From NCBI RefSeq assembly GCF_009711205.1, contig NZ_WMIG01000001.1, positions 930,001-994,000 of the forward strand: a stretch of 64,000 bases of DNA. The letters run 5' to 3'. Positions 21,536 to 28,932 of this stretch are shown one piece after another. The stretch's first letter is position 1; each line of letters starts with the position of its first letter. Under the pieces are notes generated by a model. It searched no databases. It saw only the letters and a program-made list of their open reading frames with translations, and was not told the DNA's origin. This stretch comes from Paracoccus litorisediminis. GTDB lineage: Bacteria; Pseudomonadota; Alphaproteobacteria; Rhodobacterales; Rhodobacteraceae. The position numbers and the translations under genes were made by a program.

Positions 21536-22449
21536 GCGGCCGTCTCCCTCAGAACTTGGACATGGACGCGCGCCGAGCGGCCCAAAGCGGCCAGATCATA
21601 ACCGCCTTCGAGGACCGATACCACCGGGGCCGAACATGCAGCCGCCGCGTCGCAGATCATCCGCGTAATTGCGCCGAAATCGCCCTCGTCCCAAGCCAGC
21701 GATGCCAGCGGATCATCGACATGCGCATCGAACCCGGCCGAGACCAGAACCAGTTGCGGCTGCCAGTCGACGACACGCGCGCAGATCGCCGCCCAAGCGT
21801 CACGGGCCGGGCCGCCATCGGTGCCAGAATGCAGGGGGACATTCATGATCTGGTCATGCGCGCCGCGCTCGCTGGCCGCGCCGGTCCCGGGATACAGCGG
21901 ATACTGATGGGTCGAGGCGAAAAAGGCACGCGGTTCATTCCACAGCAGATCCTGCGTACCATTGCCGTGATGGACGTCGAAATCCAGCACTGCCACCCGG
22001 TCCAGACCGTGGTGATCCAGCGCCCGCATCGCGCCGATGGCGATCGAGTTGAAGATGCAGAACCCCATGGGACGGGCGCGTTCGGTATGATGCCCCGGCG
22101 GGCGCATGGCGACAAAGGCATTGCGCCCCTGCCCTGCCAGCACCGCATCCACCGCCGCGCAGACGCCACCAACCGCATGGCGCGCAGCGATCAGGCTGCC
22201 CGGCGACAGGTAGGTATCGGCGTCAAGCATGGTCCAGCCTTCGGACGGGACCTTGCGTCGCACCATCGACAGATAGGCCAGCGGATGACAGCGCAGGATG
22301 TCGTCATCCGTGGCATCGGGGGTATCGCGACGGTCAAGCTCCAGATCGGCCAAGGCTTTTTCCACGGCGTCAAGTCTTGCCACCTGTTCGGGGTGGCTGG
22401 GTGGCGTAACATGCCGAAATCCCGACGGATGTGTGTAAAGAAGCGTCAT
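21532..22449 (-). CDS. Histone deacetylase family protein
   Basis: 305-residue zinc-dependent deacetylase of the acetoin-utilisation/HDAC superfamily. The active-site motifs are RPPGHHTERARPMGFC (His pair near 120), DFDVHHGNGTQ (156-166, zinc Asp and His) and SAGFDAHVDDPLA (second zinc Asp), with a late LEGGYDLAAL containing the usual Tyr. In bacteria such enzymes act on acetylated polyamines, acetyl-lysine or amino-alcohol amides; the substrate here is unknown. ATG at MTLLYTHPSG is preferred because homologues start there. An upstream GTG extension would add 16 residues without a better ribosome site. It is the first gene of the xseB-ispA-dxs unit. Confidence 0.9.
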   Translation of the reverse strand: MTLLYTHPSGFRHVTPPSHPEQVARLDAVEKALADLELDRRDTPDATDDDILRCHPLAYLSMVRRKVPSEGWTMLDADTYLSPGSLIAARHAVGGVCAAVDAVLAGQGRNAFVAMRPPGHHTERARPMGFCIFNSIAIGAMRALDHHGLDRVAVLDFDVHHGNGTQDLLWNEPRAFFASTHQYPLYPGTGAASERGAHDQIMNVPLHSGTDGGPARDAWAAICARVVDWQPQLVLVSAGFDAHVDDPLASLAWDEGDFGAITRMICDAAAACSAPVVSVLEGGYDLAALGRSARVHVQVLRETAA

Positions 22450-22584
22450 CCGCAAAGAATTATTGGCCATGCTGCCATGCAGCAAGAAATTGTTCACCTA
22501 CCTGTCGAAATGGATGGGTGTGGCGCAATTTCGCGTGGCATATCGGCCATTCGCGGCCGGGGACATGCGCCCCGGCAGCAGGAT

Positions 22585-23850
22585 TCAGGCGATCAGCCGT
22601 TGCCCGTCATGGCCGATGATCGCGACTTCGATCAGCGAGCCTTCGGGCATGTCGCGGTCAAAAGAGACTTCGGTGAAATGCTCGGTCCGGGCCAGACGCG
22701 GGCCTTCGGTCAGGACCAGACGGGTCTGTCCGATCTGCGCCTGCAAGTGGCTGGACAATGCCGCATCACCCTTGGCGCGCAGACGGGCCGCACGATCCTT
22801 GATCGCGGGACCGGCGACACGCGGCATCCGCGCGGCGGGCGTGCCCTTGCGCGCGGAATAGGGAAAGACATGCAGGAAGGTCAGGCCGCAATCATCGACC
22901 AGCCTCAGGCTGTTTTCGAACATGTCCTCGGTTTCGGTCGGGAAACCGGCAATGATATCAGCACCAAAGACGATGCCGGGACGCAGCTTGCGCGCATCCT
23001 CGCAGAAGCGGATGGCGTCGTCGCGCAGGTGGCGGCGCTTCATCCGCTTCAGGATCATGTCATCGCCCGCCTGCAAGGACAGATGCAGATGCGGCATCAA
23101 GCGGGGTTCGCTAGCGATGGCCAGCATCAGGTTTTCATCGGCCTCGATCGAATCGATCGAGCTGATGCGCAGGCGCGGCAGATCGGGAACCAGCCGCAGA
23201 ATGCGCATGACCAGATCGCCCAGTTTCGGCTGGCCCGGCAGGTCGGCACCCCATGAGGTCAGGTCGACCCCGGTCAGCACGACTTCGTTGAAGCCGCGAT
23301 CGCGCAGGCGCTTGATCTGATCGACGACGACGCCCGCCGGAACCGAGCGCGAATTGCCGCGGCCGTAAGGGATGATGCAGAAGGTACAGCGATGGTCGCA
23401 GCCGTTCTGGACCTGCACATAGGCCCGATGGCGGCCGAAACCGTCGATCAGATGGCCCGCGGTTTCCTTGATCGACATGATGTCATCGACCTGCACCTTT
23501 TCGGTCTGGCCGATCAGGTCGGGGGCCTGAATGCCCGCCCAAGTCGCGGGCTGCATCTTTTCATGGTTGCCGATCACGCGCGAGACTTCGGGCATGGCCG
23601 CAAAGGTCTCGGGCTCGGTCTGGGCAGCGCAGCCGGTGACAATCACCGGCGCGCCGGGATTTTCGCGCGACAGGCGGCGGATTTCCTGCCGGGCCTTGCG
23701 GACGGCCTCGGCGGTGACGGCGCAGGTGTTCACGATCACCGCGCCTTTCAGCCCCGCCGCATCGGCCATTTCGCGCATGGCCTCGGTCTCATAGGCGTTC
23801 AGCCGACAGCCAAGTGTCGCAAAGACCGGAGTGTTCGCCTGATCCTTCAT
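22585..23850 (-). CDS. mtaB: tRNA t6A37 methylthiotransferase MtaB
   Basis: Radical-SAM enzyme of 421 residues that converts t6A to ms2t6A at position 37 of ANN-decoding tRNAs. The N-terminal UPF0004 domain has three cluster cysteines at about 15, 43 and 74 (TLGCRLN, VNTCAVT, VTGCAAQ). The SAM domain has CDHRCTFCIIPYGRGNSRS with Cys151, 155 and 158, and a C-terminal TRAM domain follows. The short spacing and lack of MiaB-specific segments point to MtaB rather than MiaB or RimO. The ATG overlaps the dapF stop (ATGA), so the two genes are coupled. The tRNA-Lys(UUU) genes upstream could be substrates. Confidence 0.94.
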   Translation of the reverse strand: MKDQANTPVFATLGCRLNAYETEAMREMADAAGLKGAVIVNTCAVTAEAVRKARQEIRRLSRENPGAPVIVTGCAAQTEPETFAAMPEVSRVIGNHEKMQPATWAGIQAPDLIGQTEKVQVDDIMSIKETAGHLIDGFGRHRAYVQVQNGCDHRCTFCIIPYGRGNSRSVPAGVVVDQIKRLRDRGFNEVVLTGVDLTSWGADLPGQPKLGDLVMRILRLVPDLPRLRISSIDSIEADENLMLAIASEPRLMPHLHLSLQAGDDMILKRMKRRHLRDDAIRFCEDARKLRPGIVFGADIIAGFPTETEDMFENSLRLVDDCGLTFLHVFPYSARKGTPAARMPRVAGPAIKDRAARLRAKGDAALSSHLQAQIGQTRLVLTEGPRLARTEHFTEVSFDRDMPEGSLIEVAIIGHDGQRLIA

Positions 23851-24674
23851 CCGCGCCACACCCCGTCAAAGACATGCGCGGTCGGGCCGGTCATCCAGAC
23901 CCCGTCCTCGCGCCAGTCGATTTCCAGCACGCCGCCGGGCACGTTCACCTTGACCCGGCGACCCGTCAGCCCGCGCCGTGCCGCGGCGACAACTGCCGCG
24001 CAGGAACACGACCCCGAGGCCCAGGTGATCCCGGTCCCGCGTTCCCAGATGCGCAGGATGATCTCATCCTTCGAGACGACCTGCACGATTTCCACATTGG
24101 TGCGCTGCGGATAAAGCGGGTGATTCTCGTGGATGGGGCCGAAATGCTCCAGATGGATGGCGGAGACGTCGGGGACAAAGAAGGTCATGTGCGGGTTGCC
24201 CATGCCGGTCGCGACCGGATCGCCGTCGATCGGCAGATGCAGCGTGTCGATATCCTGCGCCAAGGGGATGCGGTCCCAGTCCAGCACCGGCGGCCCCATG
24301 TTCACCCGGGTCAGGCCGTTTCCGGCATCCTCGGCCATCAGGACCGCATGATCGGTGGCCAGACGCAGCGTTTTCGCGCCTGATTCGTTCAGCAAATGAC
24401 GCGCGATGCAGCGCGTGGCATTGCCGCAGGCGGCCGAAATCGAGCCATCAGCATTATAGAAGACCAGCCGCGCATCGACCTGATCCGAGGGCAGGATGAC
24501 GGCCAATTGGTCGAATCCGACGCCGAAATGCCGGTCGGCCATGGCCGCGATCACGGCACTGCCCGGCCCACCGCCGGTCTTGCGACCGTCGATGACCACG
24601 AAATCATTGCCAAGCCCATGCATCTTCATGAAGGGCCAGGGCGCGTGCCTGTCCAGGTTTTGCTGCTGTTCCAT
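23847..24674 (-). CDS. dapF: Diaminopimelate epimerase, with Ser at the second catalytic Cys position
   Basis: 275 residues. The enzyme epimerises LL- to meso-diaminopimelate for lysine and peptidoglycan synthesis. The first half carries MHGLGNDFVVID and the signature NADGSISAACGNATRC with catalytic Cys83. The mirror-image half has GMGNPHMTFFV and WERGTGITWASGSCSCAA. In E. coli DapF the second catalytic residue, Cys217, follows ERGxGETxA directly. Here that place is Ser220, while cysteines appear three and five residues later (223, 225). Whether one of these takes over, or whether this is a lineage trait, is open. It is the first gene of the dapF-mtaB pair. Confidence 0.9.
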   Translation of the reverse strand: MEQQQNLDRHAPWPFMKMHGLGNDFVVIDGRKTGGGPGSAVIAAMADRHFGVGFDQLAVILPSDQVDARLVFYNADGSISAACGNATRCIARHLLNESGAKTLRLATDHAVLMAEDAGNGLTRVNMGPPVLDWDRIPLAQDIDTLHLPIDGDPVATGMGNPHMTFFVPDVSAIHLEHFGPIHENHPLYPQRTNVEIVQVVSKDEIILRIWERGTGITWASGSCSCAAVVAAARRGLTGRRVKVNVPGGVLEIDWREDGVWMTGPTAHVFDGVWRG

Positions 24675-24728
24675 GATCGCTCACATACGCTGGCCCGAAT
24701 GTTTTTTCCAGAGGTCGTGATTTTCCGC

Positions 24729-24757
24729 TTGACCACAACAGTCGCCGCCCCTAGTTA
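24729..24757 (+). promoter_or_regulatory. Sigma-70-type promoter of the first tRNA-Lys
   Basis: TTGACC (24729-24734) and TAGTTA (24752-24757) are separated by exactly 17 bases and end 15 bases before the mature tRNA 5' end. The same boxes with the same spacing precede the second copy. Confidence 0.75.
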
Positions 24758-24856
24758 GCCGCCCTGTGCAGTGGGCCCGTAGCTCAGTTGGTAGAGCAAC
24801 TGACTTTTAATCAGTGGGTCACAGGTTCGAATCCTGTCGGGCTCACCACTTTTTCC
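24748..24856 (+). repeat. Copy 1 of a 109-base direct repeat carrying tRNA-Lys
   Basis: This stretch and 25023-25131 are identical except for two adjacent bases just upstream of the tRNA (CT here, AA in copy 2). The repeat covers the promoter -10 box, leader, whole tRNA and the CTTTTTCC tail. The repeat starts are 275 bases apart. The 150 bases between the copies hold no gene I can support. Confidence 0.95.
24773..24848 (+). tRNA. tRNA-Lys (anticodon UUU)
   Basis: 76 nucleotides with encoded CCA. The acceptor stem GGGCCCG pairs with CGGGCTC (one G-U) and A73 follows. The D-arm is GCTCAGTTGGTAGAGC. The anticodon stem ACTGA/TCAGT encloses loop CTTTTAA, giving anticodon TTT. The T-arm is ACAGG TTCGAAT CCTGT. 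All invariant positions look intact. A run of five T's starts three bases after the CCA and may help terminate transcription. Confidence 0.98.
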
Positions 24857-25003
24857 CTTGAAATCAAATCAATGGACAGCGTGGCGAGAATTTGCCCCAC
24901 GCGACATCTCGCACAATTCCAACTTATATTTTCCGTTCCACCGGGCATTTTGAACAATTTGCGGCCATTCGCATTTTTCCTGTTCATCCGGGCATTTCGT
25001 GGG

Positions 25004-25032
25004 TTGACCCCGTCCGCCACCACCCCTAGTTA
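25004..25032 (+). promoter_or_regulatory. Sigma-70-type promoter of the second tRNA-Lys
   Basis: TTGACC (25004-25009), 17-base spacer, TAGTTA (25027-25032), the same geometry as the first copy. The spacer sequence differs in its left part, because the duplicated block begins inside it, so the -35 box is conserved independently of the repeat. Confidence 0.75.
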
Positions 25033-25131
25033 GCCGCCAAGTGCAGTGGGCCCGTAGCTCAGTTGGTAGAGCAACTGACTTTTAATCAGTGGGTCACAGG
25101 TTCGAATCCTGTCGGGCTCACCACTTTTTCC
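25023..25131 (+). repeat. Copy 2 of the 109-base direct repeat carrying tRNA-Lys
   Basis: Second copy of the block described at 24748-24856, with two mismatches. Downstream the sequences diverge at once after CTTTTTCC. No integrase or mobile-element remnant borders either copy. Confidence 0.95.
25048..25123 (+). tRNA. tRNA-Lys (anticodon UUU), second copy
   Basis: Identical over all 76 nucleotides to the tRNA at 24773-24848, with anticodon TTT and encoded CCA. It has its own promoter and so is probably transcribed separately. It converges on the GT61 gene, whose stop lies 68 bases beyond. Confidence 0.98.
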
Positions 25132-25190
25132 AGAATATCGCCAGATACCGGAAAGAGTGGTCGCAACCACGCACATACTTTCCAGACATG

Positions 25191-26243
25191 TCAGTCAAAC
25201 AGGTCCAGCGTCGCCGCAAGGTCGCGCCAGTTCAGCGTGAAGACCGTGTCATTCCCCTCGGCCACCAGCAGGCCGAAACGCTGATCAAGCCGATCGGTCA
25301 AGCCCTTCAGCGTCGCCGCCACCCGATCAGGCGGCTGGATCGGCAGAATCGCGGCGTTTTGGGGGGCGGCGATGATGCCATGGACCAGTTGGCTGCCCTC
25401 GACCCCGACAATGGCACGCGCCGCGCTGCAGGCCTCGATCAGCTCATCCGCCGTTGCGGCAAGCGGGTCGATCACCAGAAAGCCACGCTCGGCCGCCAGC
25501 CTTTCGGCCAGTTCGCGTTCATTGCGCAGCAACCGCAGATCACCCGCCGTCCCGCGCAGCAGGAACACGCCCGGCACTGGTTTGGGATCGCGCCCAGCCA
25601 GCAGCTTTTCGCGCATCTGCTGCTGCCTGCGGCGCTTGTCGGCATTGTTCGACATGTCACCGAACAGGATCAGCTCATCGAAATGCACGTCGCCCGCAAT
25701 CCGCTGAGGCGCGATTCCCATGATCTGCTCATAGCGCGCGGCATGACTGCCCGGCTTGGGCTGAGCCGCCGTGGTCATCGCCATGTGCCGGCGCGAGGCC
25801 AGAAGCCAGGCCGCCGGACCCTCCATCAGCCAGCTTCCGAACCAGCGATTCGTGGTCCATGTCTCATAAAGCGCGCCGCTGACCGCCTGTTGCGGGCGCA
25901 GGGCCAACCCGTAGCGACGCTGGCGATTGCGCAGATGCAGCTCGGCCCCGTCGCCGTAAAGCACGCCGTCGATCAGATCGACATTGCGGAAACGCCAGCC
26001 CGTGGTCGCGCCCTCGCGCATCTCACCGTCGCGGGTCAGGGCACTGACCGTCTCGGCCAGATTGGCGAAAACGCTGGCGCGCACCCGCTCAAGCTGGCCG
26101 GGCAGATGCAGCGCCGGGCGCACGCGACGGATATCCGAGGGAGCCTCGGTCCAGCTTTCCACCGCACCGGCCATGAAGTCCGGCTCGGGTCGGCCAAGCA
26201 GCCTGCGGAACCGGGCGTTGTAGGGGCGAAGAGGGTTCGGCAT
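25191..26243 (-). CDS. Glycosyltransferase family 61 protein
   Basis: 350 residues. The C-terminal half has the DUF563/GT61 pattern: VFLLRGTAGDLRLLRNERELAERLAAERGF, a short acidic stretch, then AARAIVGVEGSQLVHGI, where the Glu-Gly-Ser/Ala-Leu segment marks the nucleotide-sugar site. The N-terminal half is a less conserved Rossmann-like region. No membrane helix is seen, so it is probably cytosolic and acts on a lipid-linked or nascent glycan. Sugar and acceptor are unknown. It is 31 bases after a small monooxygenase gene and might be co-transcribed. It lies apart from the main polysaccharide locus. Confidence 0.82.
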   Translation of the reverse strand: MPNPLRPYNARFRRLLGRPEPDFMAGAVESWTEAPSDIRRVRPALHLPGQLERVRASVFANLAETVSALTRDGEMREGATTGWRFRNVDLIDGVLYGDGAELHLRNRQRRYGLALRPQQAVSGALYETWTTNRWFGSWLMEGPAAWLLASRRHMAMTTAAQPKPGSHAARYEQIMGIAPQRIAGDVHFDELILFGDMSNNADKRRRQQQMREKLLAGRDPKPVPGVFLLRGTAGDLRLLRNERELAERLAAERGFLVIDPLAATADELIEACSAARAIVGVEGSQLVHGIIAAPQNAAILPIQPPDRVAATLKGLTDRLDQRFGLLVAEGNDTVFTLNWRDLAATLDLFD

Positions 26244-26274
26244 CGGCCTGTCGCTTTGTCCCGTCCTGCGCGGC

Positions 26275-26589
26275 TCAGACGCTTTCGCGCACGGGCCGTT
26301 CGACCATGACGGGCTGGTAGAAGCGCTTGCTGCGCGGCCCGTCGGAAAGCGGCGCGATCAGTTCGACGCACCTGCGGTAATGTTCGGTGGCGCGGTGGGC
26401 TTCCAGCGCGGCCTCGTCCTGAAAGACTTCGTAGATGGAAAAGCTGTTCTCATCCTCGGGATCGCAGAGCACGTCGAAACGGATATTGCCGGGTTCGCGC
26501 AGCGACCCTTCCCAGTTCAGCCGGAACGCATCCAGAAAGGCCTGCCTTTTCCCCGGAAGGACTTGGATATGGACAAGCTGGACAAGCAT
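26275..26589 (-). CDS. Small antibiotic-biosynthesis-monooxygenase (ABM) family protein
   Basis: 104 residues of ferredoxin-like fold: VQLVHIQVLPGKRQAFLDAFRLNWEGSLREPGNIRFDVLCDPEDENSFSIYEVFQDEAAL then HRATEHY. This matches YgiN/LsrG-type ABM proteins, dimeric enzymes that act without cofactor on quinols, aldehydes or autoinducer-2 derivatives. The His and the ExF/Y pattern are present, but the substrate cannot be assigned. It is divergent from the DUF1269 gene across 179 bases. GT61 follows on the same strand. Confidence 0.88.
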   Translation of the reverse strand: MLVQLVHIQVLPGKRQAFLDAFRLNWEGSLREPGNIRFDVLCDPEDENSFSIYEVFQDEAALEAHRATEHYRRCVELIAPLSDGPRSKRFYQPVMVERPVRESV

Positions 26590-26768
26590 CCGGGTACCCC
26601 GCCGCGCTGTTGACTGTCTTACTGCTTTGCATTTGGCATCAAGCGGGTGGCGGGTGACAACCCCGATTTACAGCCAAGTCGATCTTTCATGCGATGCGTC
26701 GGGAACGCGGTGCCGGGATGGGACGTTCTGGGCTGGGACGCGCCCTCCAAATCGAAAGGATTTCCCGC

Positions 26769-27347
26769 ATGTCCGACCTGCTTGTCATTGCCTTCGACGA
26801 TGAAACCACCGGCTTCGATCTGCGCAGCGAACTGGTGAAGATGCAAAAGGAATACCTGATCCAGCTTGAGGATGCCGTGGTCGTGACCCGGCCCACCGCC
26901 GATAACGTGCAACTGCATCAGGCCGTGAACCTGACCGCCGCGGGCGCGCTTGGCGGCGGGTTCTGGGGCACGCTGGTCGGGCTGATCCTGCTGAACCCGC
27001 TGATCGGGGCGGCGGTCGGCGCGGCCTCGGGCGCAATCGCGGGGAAATTCACCGATATCGGCATCAATGACGACTTCATGCGCGATCTGGGCAAGTCGAT
27101 TCCGCCGGGCGGCTCGGCGGTGTTCATCCTTGTGCGCAAGATGACCGCGGACAAGGTGCTGGCGCGGCTTGAGGCCTTCAACAAGCGTGGCCGGGTCATG
27201 CAGACCTCGCTCTCGGAAGAGACCGAGGAGAAGCTGCGCGAGGCCTTTGCCGGTGGCAAGCTGGGCAGCGCCTTGGGCGCCCCCGAGGCCGATCCGCCGG
27301 CAGTCCCGAAAGTCCCCGCCGACACCACGGCAGCACCCGAAAGCTAA
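26769..27347 (+). CDS. DUF1269 family membrane-associated protein
   Basis: 192 residues. MSDLLVIAFDDETTGFDLRSELVKMQKEYLIQLEDAVVV opens a ferredoxin-like half. A Gly-rich hydrophobic stretch (AGALGGGFWGTLVGLILLNPLIGAAVGAASGAIAGKFTDIGI, about 62-100) follows, like the glycine-zipper region of DUF1269 proteins. GGSAVFILVRKMTADKVLARLEAF comes next, and the last 25 residues are Pro/Ala-rich. The function is unknown; the glycine zipper suggests membrane insertion or oligomerisation. The start has AAAGGA upstream. A long opposing open frame covers this gene, but only this strand shows a recognisable protein. Confidence 0.85.
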   Translation: MSDLLVIAFDDETTGFDLRSELVKMQKEYLIQLEDAVVVTRPTADNVQLHQAVNLTAAGALGGGFWGTLVGLILLNPLIGAAVGAASGAIAGKFTDIGINDDFMRDLGKSIPPGGSAVFILVRKMTADKVLARLEAFNKRGRVMQTSLSEETEEKLREAFAGGKLGSALGAPEADPPAVPKVPADTTAAPES

Positions 27348-27411
27348 CCCGGCCCTGCGCGACATTCGCAAAAGCTTGACGCAAACGGCATTGGCGTGAC
27401 AGGACGCGCCA

Positions 27412-28164
27412 ATGCCCCGCAAGAACAGCCCCATGGAATCCGAGGCTATCGCCTCGCCGCTACCGCCCCGAACGGGTCGGCGCTGGCAGCCGATGCGCCG
27501 CGCGGCGTTGTGGACTTGGGGCTGGGCGCGCTGGTTGGGACTGCGGCTGCTGGCGCTGATGTTCGTGCTGGTCTTCATCTTTTCGTTCATCAACCCGCCG
27601 ACCAGCTGGACGATCATTGCGGGCATGCGCGAACATACGGGCACGCCGCATGAATGGACGGCGCTGGACGATATCTCGCCCGCGATGGTGCGCGCGGTGG
27701 TCGCGGCCGAAGATGCCAATTTCTGCACCCACTGGGGCTTCGACATGAGCGAGATCCGCAAGGTCGTTGCTTCGGGTTCCAGTCGCGGGGCCTCGACCAT
27801 CTCGCAGCAGACGGCCAAGAACGTCTTTCTGTGGCAGGGCCGCAGCTGGCCCCGCAAGGTGCTGGAAACGCTGTATACCCCGATGATCGAGGTGCTGTGG
27901 TCCAAGCGCCGCATCGTCGAGGTTTATCTGAACCTTGCCGAATTTGGTCCCGGCGTCTTCGGCGTCCATGCCGCCGCCGCGCATTACTTCAAGACCACGC
28001 CCGACAAGCTGACGGGACGGCAGGCGGCGGGTCTGGCATCGATCCTGCCTGCTCCGAAATCGCGCAAGCCGCAGGGCGGCACGGCCCGCGCGCGGGCAAT
28101 TGCCGATGGCGCCGCCACCATCCGCGCGGATGGGCGCGATTCCTGCCTGCTGCTTGATCGCTGA
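27412..28164 (+). CDS. mtgA: Monofunctional peptidoglycan glycosyltransferase
   Basis: 250-residue GT51 enzyme that polymerises lipid II into glycan strands on the periplasmic side of the inner membrane. A basic cytosolic tail (1-40) precedes one membrane helix (about 42-62). The catalytic domain has AAEDANFCTHWGFD with Glu100, GASTISQQTAKNVFL (126-140) with the second catalytic Glu region downstream, and KRRIVEVYLNLAEFGPGVFGV. No transpeptidase domain follows, so it is MtgA rather than a class A PBP. The first of two possible ATGs is used. It lies 64 bases after the DUF1269 gene. Confidence 0.95.
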   Translation: MPRKNSPMESEAIASPLPPRTGRRWQPMRRAALWTWGWARWLGLRLLALMFVLVFIFSFINPPTSWTIIAGMREHTGTPHEWTALDDISPAMVRAVVAAEDANFCTHWGFDMSEIRKVVASGSSRGASTISQQTAKNVFLWQGRSWPRKVLETLYTPMIEVLWSKRRIVEVYLNLAEFGPGVFGVHAAAAHYFKTTPDKLTGRQAAGLASILPAPKSRKPQGGTARARAIADGAATIRADGRDSCLLLDR

Positions 28165-28242
28165 CCCCATCGCGGTTGAAACCTCGATAGGCGAAGCGTA
28201 TCAGGAAGATAGTCCGCGAACGACCTCCGGTGTTTTCCCTCT

Positions 28243-28932
28243 ATGAATACTTCCTCGCCCAACTCCACGATCAGGCTGTATCACATCGCCCTGTCGCCCT
28301 ATTGCCGCAAGGTGCGTCTGGTCCTGGCCGAAAAACGCATCGAGGTCGAACTGGTCGAGGACCGCTTCTGGGAACCCGGCTCCGAGATCCTGCGCCGCAA
28401 CCCGGCGGGCAAGCTGCCGGTGCTGCGCATGGACGGTCGCCTGCTGGCCGAAAGTCAGGCCATTTGCGAATATCTGGATGAGCGCTATCCCAGCCCGGCC
28501 CTGATGCCCGCCTCGGCCATCGACCGCTACGAGGTGCGCCGCCTGTGCTCGTGGTTCGACGACAAGTTCGCCAATGAATGCACCCGACCGGTCATGAACG
28601 AACGCGTGTGGAAAAAGGTCATGCGCCTGGGCTACCCGGATTCGCGCACGGTCAAGGCGGGGCTGTCCTCGATCCGCTACCACATGGATTACATGAAATC
28701 CCTGCTGGAGCATCGCCGCTGGCTGGCGGGCGACGTGATGACGCTGGCCGATTTCGCCGCCGCCGCGCATCTGTCCTGTCTGGATTACATCTCGGACGTG
28801 GACTGGACCCATTCCTCGGAAGTGCAGGAATGGTACGCCAAGATCAAATCGCGCCCGGCTTTCCGCAGCCTTCTGGCCGATCACCTGCCGGGGGTTCACC
28901 CGGCGCCGCATTATGCGCTCCTGGATTTCTGA
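28243..28932 (+). CDS. fzlA: GST-like protein, probable FtsZ-binding FzlA
   Basis: 229 residues. The thioredoxin-like N-terminal domain ([60 protein letters not shown]) is joined to a helical domain with [57 protein letters not shown] and a terminal HYALLDF. These segments, above all the C-terminal tail, recall FzlA of Caulobacter and other alphaproteobacteria. FzlA binds and curves FtsZ filaments and is needed for constriction. The assignment is from memory of the family; a plain GST is the alternative. The next gene, queG, starts 20 bases before its end. Confidence 0.7.
   Translation: MNTSSPNSTIRLYHIALSPYCRKVRLVLAEKRIEVELVEDRFWEPGSEILRRNPAGKLPVLRMDGRLLAESQAICEYLDERYPSPALMPASAIDRYEVRRLCSWFDDKFANECTRPVMNERVWKKVMRLGYPDSRTVKAGLSSIRYHMDYMKSLLEHRRWLAGDVMTLADFAAAAHLSCLDYISDVDWTHSSEVQEWYAKIKSRPAFRSLLADHLPGVHPAPHYALLDF

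Noticed and set aside
22450..22497. Longer HDAC-family start at a GTG
   Set aside because: The extra 16 residues have no homology and the purine-rich stretch is too close to the GTG; ATG at 22449 gives the family N-terminus.
24748..25131. tRNA-Lys repeats as attachment sites of an integrated element
   Set aside because: The 275-base distance between copies leaves no room for an element and there is no integrase; both copies are complete genes with promoters.
26619..27914. Minus-strand open frame opposite the DUF1269 gene and the start of mtgA
   Set aside because: The plus strand has two recognisable proteins with ribosome sites; the opposing product has no conserved features.
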